From contig NZ_FOSL01000022.1 in the NCBI RefSeq assembly GCF_900114255.1, positions 1 through 64,000 of the forward strand: DNA of 64,000 bases, in the 5' to 3' direction. This stretch comes from Neomesorhizobium albiziae (GTDB taxonomy: Bacteria; Pseudomonadota; Alphaproteobacteria; Rhizobiales; Rhizobiaceae). Positions 58,860-64,000 of this stretch are shown here, piece by piece. Positions within the stretch are counted from its first letter, which is position 1. Each line of letters opens with the position of its first letter. Under the pieces are notes generated by a model, which was not told the origin of the DNA, did not search any database, and saw only the letters and a list, made by a program, of their open reading frames with translations. Made by a program: the position numbers and the translations under genes.

Positions 58860-60131
58860 ATGCGCAACATTCTGACCTGCGCCGCGTTTGCGCTTGCCTT
58901 GGGCTCCGGCCCGGCCTTTGCGCAATCGGGCGAAATCACGATCTGGAGCTGGAACGTCGCCGCCTCGTCGCTGAAGGCCACGGTTGCGGGCTTCAACAAG
59001 CAATTCCCCGACGTCAAGGTAACGGTCGAGGATCTCGGCAATCAGCAAACCTTCGACAAGACGCTGGCAGGATGCGCGGCCGGCGGCGCCGGTTTGCCGG
59101 ACATTCTTTCGATCGAAAATCACGAATCCGAAATCTTCTGGAGCCAGTTCCCTGATTGCTTCGTCGATCTGAAGACGCTGGGTTACACGGATGAGATCGC
59201 CGCCAAGTTCCCCGACTTCAAGCGCACGGAACTTGAAGTTGGCGGCAAGGCCTATGCGATGCCGTGGGATTCGGGCCCGGTCGCCATGTTCTACCGGCGC
59301 GATTTCTACGAAAAGGCAGGTGTCGATCCAGCGACGATCAAAAGCTGGGACGATTTCATCGCCGCCGGCAAGAAGGTGATGGAAGCCAATCCGGGCGTCA
59401 CCATGACCCAGGCGGACATGAACGGCGACACCGAATTCTTCCGAATGATCGCCAATGAGCAGGGCTGCGGTTACTACAGCAAGGATGCTCAGGCGATAAC
59501 GGTGAACCAGCCGGGTTGCGTTACCGCGCTGGAGAAGGTCAAGGCGCTGAAGGACGCGGGCCAGCTCATCCCCGGTACTTGGGACGAGAAGATCCAGGCG
59601 AACACGGCCGGCACCGTGGCCACGCAAATGTATGGTGGCTGGTACGAGGGCACCATCCGCTCCACGTCCCCCGATCTCGCCGGCAAGTGGGGCGTCTATC
59701 TTATGCCCAGCGCTTCCGCGGATGGGCCTCGCGCCGCCAATCTGGGAGGCTCTTCGCTCGCTATCACCTCGGCATCCCAGCACAAGGAAGCAGCTTGGGC
59801 CTATCTCAACTATACGCTTGGAACCAATGACGGCCAGGTCACCATGCTAAAGGAGTTCGGGCTCGTGCCCTCGCTACTGACAGCGCTGGACGATCCGTAC
59901 GTTTCACAGGAACAGCCCTTTTGGGGCGGGCAGAAGGTGTGGGTAGACATTCTGTCGACGTTGCCCAAGGTCGTGCCCAGCCGCGGCACCCCATTCTTCT
60001 CGGATGCGGACGAGATCATGGTCGCCGTACAGCTCAAATATCTCAATGGCGGCTACCCCGACGCCAAGTCGGCGCTCGACGACGCGGCCAGCCAGATCGC
60101 GAGCGCGACCAGCCTGCCGATCGCCGAGTAA
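58860..60131 (+). CDS. CUT1 sugar-binding protein
   Basis: A 423-residue extracellular binding protein with a signal peptide (residues 1-21, ...GPAFAQS). ITIWSWNVAASSLKATVAGFN starts the mature fold, and YAMPWDSGPVAMFYRRD is the family's ligand-side loop. It is the first gene of the second importer; GGAGG precedes the ATG. Confidence 0.92.
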   Translation: MRNILTCAAFALALGSGPAFAQSGEITIWSWNVAASSLKATVAGFNKQFPDVKVTVEDLGNQQTFDKTLAGCAAGGAGLPDILSIENHESEIFWSQFPDCFVDLKTLGYTDEIAAKFPDFKRTELEVGGKAYAMPWDSGPVAMFYRRDFYEKAGVDPATIKSWDDFIAAGKKVMEANPGVTMTQADMNGDTEFFRMIANEQGCGYYSKDAQAITVNQPGCVTALEKVKALKDAGQLIPGTWDEKIQANTAGTVATQMYGGWYEGTIRSTSPDLAGKWGVYLMPSASADGPRAANLGGSSLAITSASQHKEAAWAYLNYTLGTNDGQVTMLKEFGLVPSLLTALDDPYVSQEQPFWGGQKVWVDILSTLPKVVPSRGTPFFSDADEIMVAVQLKYLNGGYPDAKSALDDAASQIASATSLPIAE

Positions 60132-60146
60132 CTGCACCGGAACGAC

Positions 60147-60169
60147 CGGGTGGGCCTAGCGCCCACCCG
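60147..60169 (+). promoter_or_regulatory. Intercistronic hairpin after the binding-protein gene
   Basis: Perfect 9-bp arms (CGGGTGGGC / GCCCACCCG) and a 5-nt loop lie in the 67-bp gap before the permease gene. No T-run follows. It is placed like the hairpin at 1888 and may favour production of the binding protein. Confidence 0.7.
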
Positions 60170-60198
60170 ATCATCAGACTGCACCTGGAACCTCGACC

Positions 60199-61059
60199 AT
60201 GCGGCTGCGCACACAGACGGCTTACGCCTTCCTGACGCCATACCTGCTTGTCTTCCTGGCGTTCTGGATCTGGCCGATCGCCAACTCGTTCTGGCTGTCG
60301 TTCCTGAACACACGGAGCGCCAACTGGACATTCAATCCCCGAGTGACCTGGGGCCGGCTGCTCGTCGATCCAGCCTTCGCAAACGCACTCTGGAACACGC
60401 TTATCATCCTCGTCATCCAGGTGCCGATCATGATCGCGCTGGCAACGGTGCTCGCAACGCTTCTGAATTCGTCGATGCTCAAGGCAAGAGGCCTCTTTCG
60501 CTTCGCTTTCTTCGCGCCTGTGGTGGTCGGCGAGGTCGCTTACGCTGCCGTGTTTCGCCTGATGTTCAATCATGAGTTCGGAATCATCAACAAGATGCTC
60601 GCCGTCGCCAGCGTGCCGGCGATTCCCTGGCTTTCCAGTCCGAACGCCGCGATGGCCGTGATCATCATCGCAGTCACCTGGCGCTGGGCGGGGTACAACG
60701 CGATCATAATCCTTGCCGGGTTGCAGTCGATTCCCGAGGACGTCTACGAGGCGGCGACGCTGGACGGCGTATCGAAGACACGGCAGTTCTTTTTCATCAC
60801 CTTGCCGCTGCTAAGGCCGGTTATCGTGCTTTGCGTCGTTATCTCCGTCATCGGCACGATGCAGCTTTTCTCCGAACCGTTCCTGATAACCAACCGGGGC
60901 GGCCCAGGCCAAGCGACGGAGACGCTCGGCCTCTTCCTCTACCGGCAAGCCTTCGGAGCGTTCAATTTCGGCTACGCTTCCGCGATCGCCTACACCATTG
61001 CGGCGCTTGCCATCGTTATTTCTCTCATCAACCTCTGGCTGGGAAGGGAACGCGAATGA
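60199..61059 (+). CDS. CUT1 permease, MalF type
   Basis: A 286-residue inner-membrane protein with six helices and an EAA loop (LQSIPEDVYEAATLDGVSK). Its stop overlaps the start of the next permease (ATGA). Confidence 0.92.
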   Translation: MRLRTQTAYAFLTPYLLVFLAFWIWPIANSFWLSFLNTRSANWTFNPRVTWGRLLVDPAFANALWNTLIILVIQVPIMIALATVLATLLNSSMLKARGLFRFAFFAPVVVGEVAYAAVFRLMFNHEFGIINKMLAVASVPAIPWLSSPNAAMAVIIIAVTWRWAGYNAIIILAGLQSIPEDVYEAATLDGVSKTRQFFFITLPLLRPVIVLCVVISVIGTMQLFSEPFLITNRGGPGQATETLGLFLYRQAFGAFNFGYASAIAYTIAALAIVISLINLWLGRERE

Positions 61060-61892
61060 GAAGCAAGTCTTCCGCCGAATTCAGGCGCAAGATTGCGCTT
61101 CACGCGGCGCTGGTACCGCTTGCCCTTATCTGGCTTTTCCCGCTTTGGATGATGTTCGTCTTTTCGACCATGTCGGAAAACGGCATCTTCAGCCCCGGGA
61201 TTGTCCTCACTCCATCCGACCAGTTCGTGCAAAATTTCGTTGTCTTGGAGCGGGATGTCGGCTTCCTTCGCGCCACCACCATTTCGATCCTGGTCGCCGC
61301 AGCCTACACGCTCCTGTCGGTCGCACTGACGTCGATGGCCGGCTGGGCGCTAGCCAGCTACCGGTTCGTGGGCAAGGGCGTCGTGCTTGCGACCATCCTC
61401 GGAACATTGACGCTGCCCTATTTCGTCGTCGTCATCCCGCAATTCATCATGGTGGCGCGCGACTTCGGTCTCGACAACACATGGTTCGCGCTGATCGTGC
61501 CGCCGTTGTTCAATTCGCTTGGCGTTCTTTTTATGCGCCAGACGTTCCAGATGATGCCGGGCGAGTTGTTCGACGCTGCCCGCGTGGAGGGCGTCAAGGA
61601 ATGGCGCATCTTCCTTTTCGTTGGCCTGCCGCTTGCGCGACCGGCGATCGCCGCCCTTTCGATCATTCTCTTTCTGCATAGTTGGAACAACTATCTGTGG
61701 CCGCTCTTGATCAACAGCAAGCCAGCAATGATGACCGCGCCGGTGGCACTCGGCAGCCTGATCGGCCTGACCAAGGTTTCGTGGGGTGGCATCATGACGG
61801 GCGCAGTAATGCTGACCGCGCCGATGCTAATTCTCTTTGTCGCGCTGCAGCGCCATTTCGTAGCCGGCATATCCGCCGGCGCGGTAAAGTAG
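61056..61892 (+). CDS. CUT1 permease, MalG type
   Basis: A 278-residue inner-membrane protein with six helices and an EAA loop (MMPGELFDAARVEGVKEWR). The ATG at 61056 overlaps the previous stop; an open frame beginning further upstream is out of homology and was not used. The end reads RHFVAGISAGAVK, as in other MalG-type permeases. Confidence 0.92.
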   Translation: MRSKSSAEFRRKIALHAALVPLALIWLFPLWMMFVFSTMSENGIFSPGIVLTPSDQFVQNFVVLERDVGFLRATTISILVAAAYTLLSVALTSMAGWALASYRFVGKGVVLATILGTLTLPYFVVVIPQFIMVARDFGLDNTWFALIVPPLFNSLGVLFMRQTFQMMPGELFDAARVEGVKEWRIFLFVGLPLARPAIAALSIILFLHSWNNYLWPLLINSKPAMMTAPVALGSLIGLTKVSWGGIMTGAVMLTAPMLILFVALQRHFVAGISAGAVK

Positions 61893-61904
61893 TCGGGAGG
61901 GACC

Positions 61905-62987
61905 GTGGCCGGAATTTCCTTGAAAAAGGTCGTCAAGCGCTTCGGCGTCTACGAGATCATCCATGGCGCCGACCTCGAAGTCGCCGACGGAGAGTTTGTG
62001 GTGTTCGTCGGCCCTTCCGGCTGCGGAAAATCGACACTGCTGCGAATGATTGCCGGGCTCGAAACCATCTCTGATGGAACGGTGTCGATCGGCGGAAGGA
62101 TCGTGAACGATATTGAGCCGGCCGATCGCGGCGTCGCCATGGTGTTCCAGTCCTACGCGCTTTATCCGCACATGACGGTCGAACAGAATCTGAGCTTCGG
62201 GTTGAGAATGACCGGCCATGACAAGGCCGATGTCGCGCGACGGGTCAAACGCTCGGCCGACACGCTGCGCATCTCTGAACTGCTCAAGCGCAAGCCGCGC
62301 CAACTCTCGGGGGGCCAGCGCCAGCGCGTCGCGATTGGTCGCGCCATCATGCGCGAGCCTCAACTGTTCCTGTTCGACGAGCCACTCAGCAACCTCGACG
62401 CCGAACTCAGGGTGCAGATGCGGGTCGAACTCGCGCGGCTGCATAAAGAGCTCGGCGTCACCATGATCTACGTTACTCACGACCAGACGGAGGCGATGAC
62501 TCTGGCCGACAGGATCGTCGTTCTCAACGCCGGCAACATCGAACAGATCGGCGCACCGCTCGACCTCTACGACGATCCGGCCAACCGGTTCGTCGCCGGC
62601 TTCGTTGGTTCGCCGAAGATGAACTTCATGGCAGGCAGGATCGTCGAGACCAACAATGGCGCGGCGATCGTCGAGTTGGTCAATCACCGCGGCGCGCGTC
62701 TGCGCAAGCCGGCTGTCGATGCTCCCGCGGTCGGTTCCGATGTCGTCATCGGTGTCAGGCCGGAGCATTTCTTCAATGCCGGTGAGGGCGACTGCGACAT
62801 CACCATCAAGGCCGACGTTGCCGAACATCTGGGCTCCGTGAGCTATGTCTATGCAAACGCTGGCAGGGAGGAGTTGATCATCGAGCGCGAGGCGTCACGG
62901 CAGCGCGCGAACGGCGATCACCTCACGGTTGCCCTCAGGGCCGACCGCTCGCTCCTTTTCGACAAAACGGGCGCCAGGGTTCGCTGA
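61905..62987 (+). CDS. CUT1 ATPase (UgpC/MalK type)
   Basis: A 360-residue ABC ATPase. Walker A (GPSGCGKST), signature (LSGGQRQRVAIGRA), Walker B (LFLFDEPLSNLD) and H-loop (VTHDQTEAMT) are present. The C-terminal regulatory domain (VIGVRPEHFF) is complete. The start is GTG at 61905 with GGAGGGA 3 nt upstream. It lies 12 bp after the permease gene. Confidence 0.93.
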   Translation: MAGISLKKVVKRFGVYEIIHGADLEVADGEFVVFVGPSGCGKSTLLRMIAGLETISDGTVSIGGRIVNDIEPADRGVAMVFQSYALYPHMTVEQNLSFGLRMTGHDKADVARRVKRSADTLRISELLKRKPRQLSGGQRQRVAIGRAIMREPQLFLFDEPLSNLDAELRVQMRVELARLHKELGVTMIYVTHDQTEAMTLADRIVVLNAGNIEQIGAPLDLYDDPANRFVAGFVGSPKMNFMAGRIVETNNGAAIVELVNHRGARLRKPAVDAPAVGSDVVIGVRPEHFFNAGEGDCDITIKADVAEHLGSVSYVYANAGREELIIEREASRQRANGDHLTVALRADRSLLFDKTGARVR

Positions 62988-63032
62988 TTTCTCCATTTCC
63001 CATCATGCCCGAGCGGCTCCAGGAGACCTGAA

Positions 63033-64000
63033 ATGAACGCATCGTCGAAAAAAATCCGCTGGGGAATCCTCGGGCCTGGCAGTATCGCGAAATCCTTTGC
63101 TGGCGGGCTTGCCCAATCACGGACCGGCATCCTTGCCGCCATTGGCGCGCGCAATCCGGGCAAGCCCTGCCTCGCCGAAAGCTTTGCCGGCGCCCGCATC
63201 CTCGATGGATATGACGCGCTGCTTGTCGATCCGGAAATCGACGCAATCTACATTTCGACGCCGCATCCGAGCCATGCCGAGTGGGCGATCAAGGCGGCAG
63301 AGGCGGGCAAGCATGTGCTTTGCGAGAAGCCCCTTGCGCTCACCGCATTCGAAGCCGACGCGATGATCCATGCGGCGCGCAAGGCCGGCACGTTCCTCGG
63401 CGAAGCCTTCATGTACCGGCTCCACCCGCAGACGCTGAAGCTGGCGGACCTGATCAAATCAGGCGTCATCGGCGAAGTCCGCATGATCAAGTCGAGCTTC
63501 GGCTTTGCCATGCCGGGCTTCATGCCGGAGCATCGGCTCTACGCGAATGACATGGCCGGCGGTGGGATACTTGACGTCGGCGGCTATCCGGTTTCGATGG
63601 CCCGCTTGATCGCCGGCGCTGCGGTGGGAAAGCCGTTCGCCGAGCCAGACAAGGTATTTGGCGTCGCGCATCTGGGCCAATCCGGGGTCGATGAATGGGC
63701 CTCGGCGTTGCTGCGGTTTGCTGGCGGTATTGTCGCCGAGGTGTCTTGCAGCATTTCGCTCAACCAGGACAATATTCTGCGCATTCTCGGCACGAAAGGG
63801 CAGATCGAGGTGCCAGACTTCTGGTTTGCCGGCGGCAACCGCGACGTCGGGCCAGGCAAGATCGACGTGATGCATCTCGACGGGAAGTGCGAGACGATCA
63901 GCGTGAACGAAACACGCCATCTCTATTCCTTCGAGGTCGATGCCGCCGGCGAAGCTATCCTCTCAGGCAGGCAAGAACTCGTGTGGCCGGGCATGGACTG
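63033..64000 (+). CDS. Gfo/Idh/MocA-family dehydrogenase (partial, runs off the window)
   Basis: 322 residues are visible. The Rossmann start (IRWGILGPGSIAKSFAGGL), the EKPLALT motif (residues about 95-101) and the C-terminal-domain GGGILDVGGYPVSM are typical. Such enzymes oxidise or reduce sugars or polyols with NAD(P). AGGAG lies 8 nt before the ATG at 63033. As the gene after a sugar importer it probably handles the imported compound. The frame is open to the last base, and the true end is outside the window. Confidence 0.88.
   Translation, partial: MNASSKKIRWGILGPGSIAKSFAGGLAQSRTGILAAIGARNPGKPCLAESFAGARILDGYDALLVDPEIDAIYISTPHPSHAEWAIKAAEAGKHVLCEKPLALTAFEADAMIHAARKAGTFLGEAFMYRLHPQTLKLADLIKSGVIGEVRMIKSSFGFAMPGFMPEHRLYANDMAGGGILDVGGYPVSMARLIAGAAVGKPFAEPDKVFGVAHLGQSGVDEWASALLRFAGGIVAEVSCSISLNQDNILRILGTKGQIEVPDFWFAGGNRDVGPGKIDVMHLDGKCETISVNETRHLYSFEVDAAGEAILSGRQELVWPGMD

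Noticed and set aside
1-64000. tRNA or rRNA genes and nod-box promoters
   Set aside because: None was recognised on reading both strands; a dedicated scan would be needed to exclude degenerate ones.

Overview
The window is GC-rich and almost fully coding. Its gene families point to an alphaproteobacterium of the Rhizobiales, most likely Mesorhizobium or a close relative: several periplasmic-binding-protein ABC sugar importers with FCD-type GntR regulators, FixJ-type two-component proteins, a MucR/Ros-type regulator, DUF2934, a GcrA/SANT-like mini-protein, and IS21 and IS110/IS1111 elements. This is inferred from gene families; no rRNA or tRNA was seen.

Layout. 1-5273: an IS21 end has cut off the 3' half of a ribose-type ABC ATPase; permease, binding protein and aldehyde dehydrogenase follow in one operon, divergent from an FCD GntR regulator. 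5922-14491: a minus-strand block with an octaheme cytochrome/HEAT/TPR protein, exported HAD phosphatase, arylsulfatase, single-domain response regulator, FixJ-type regulator and a histidine kinase with a binding-protein-like sensor. 15467-24340: small-molecule metabolism and detoxification, with a Tat-exported NTF2-like protein, a frameshifted mini-monooxygenase, two LysR regulators, an exported epoxide hydrolase, DUF6875- and DUF6130-like proteins, an atypical SDR and an EamA transporter. Decayed duplicates lie among them. 24490-33071: accessory region with an IS1111-type element, an orphan RHH protein beside a perfect 30-bp palindrome, unknown genes, a translationally coupled trio of secreted four-cysteine nuclease-like proteins, and a nucleotidyltransferase-fold gene preceded by twin operators.

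33125-36338: heavy-metal module (MerR, methyltransferase, P1B ATPase) with two matching MerR-type promoters. 36746-46947: the most unusual locus. A 2005-residue protein fuses a GMC oxidoreductase carrying a ferredoxin-like cysteine motif, an alpha/beta hydrolase with a cysteine nucleophile, and a complete PhoD phosphodiesterase. It is divergent from a 1340-residue protein with the architecture of mammalian soluble adenylyl cyclase (two cyclase homology domains, P-loop ATPase, helical repeats). 47073-47988: small regulators and hypotheticals.

48262-57336: two divergent operons around a GntR regulator, encoding a likely non-phosphorylative sugar oxidation route (SDR dehydrogenase, SMP-30 lactonase, enolase-superfamily dehydratase) and a complete CUT1 importer. 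57880-64000: an AraC regulator, a second CUT1 importer and a Gfo/Idh/MocA dehydrogenase that runs off the window. A dispersed intergenic repeat of about 75 bp occurs in at least four copies.
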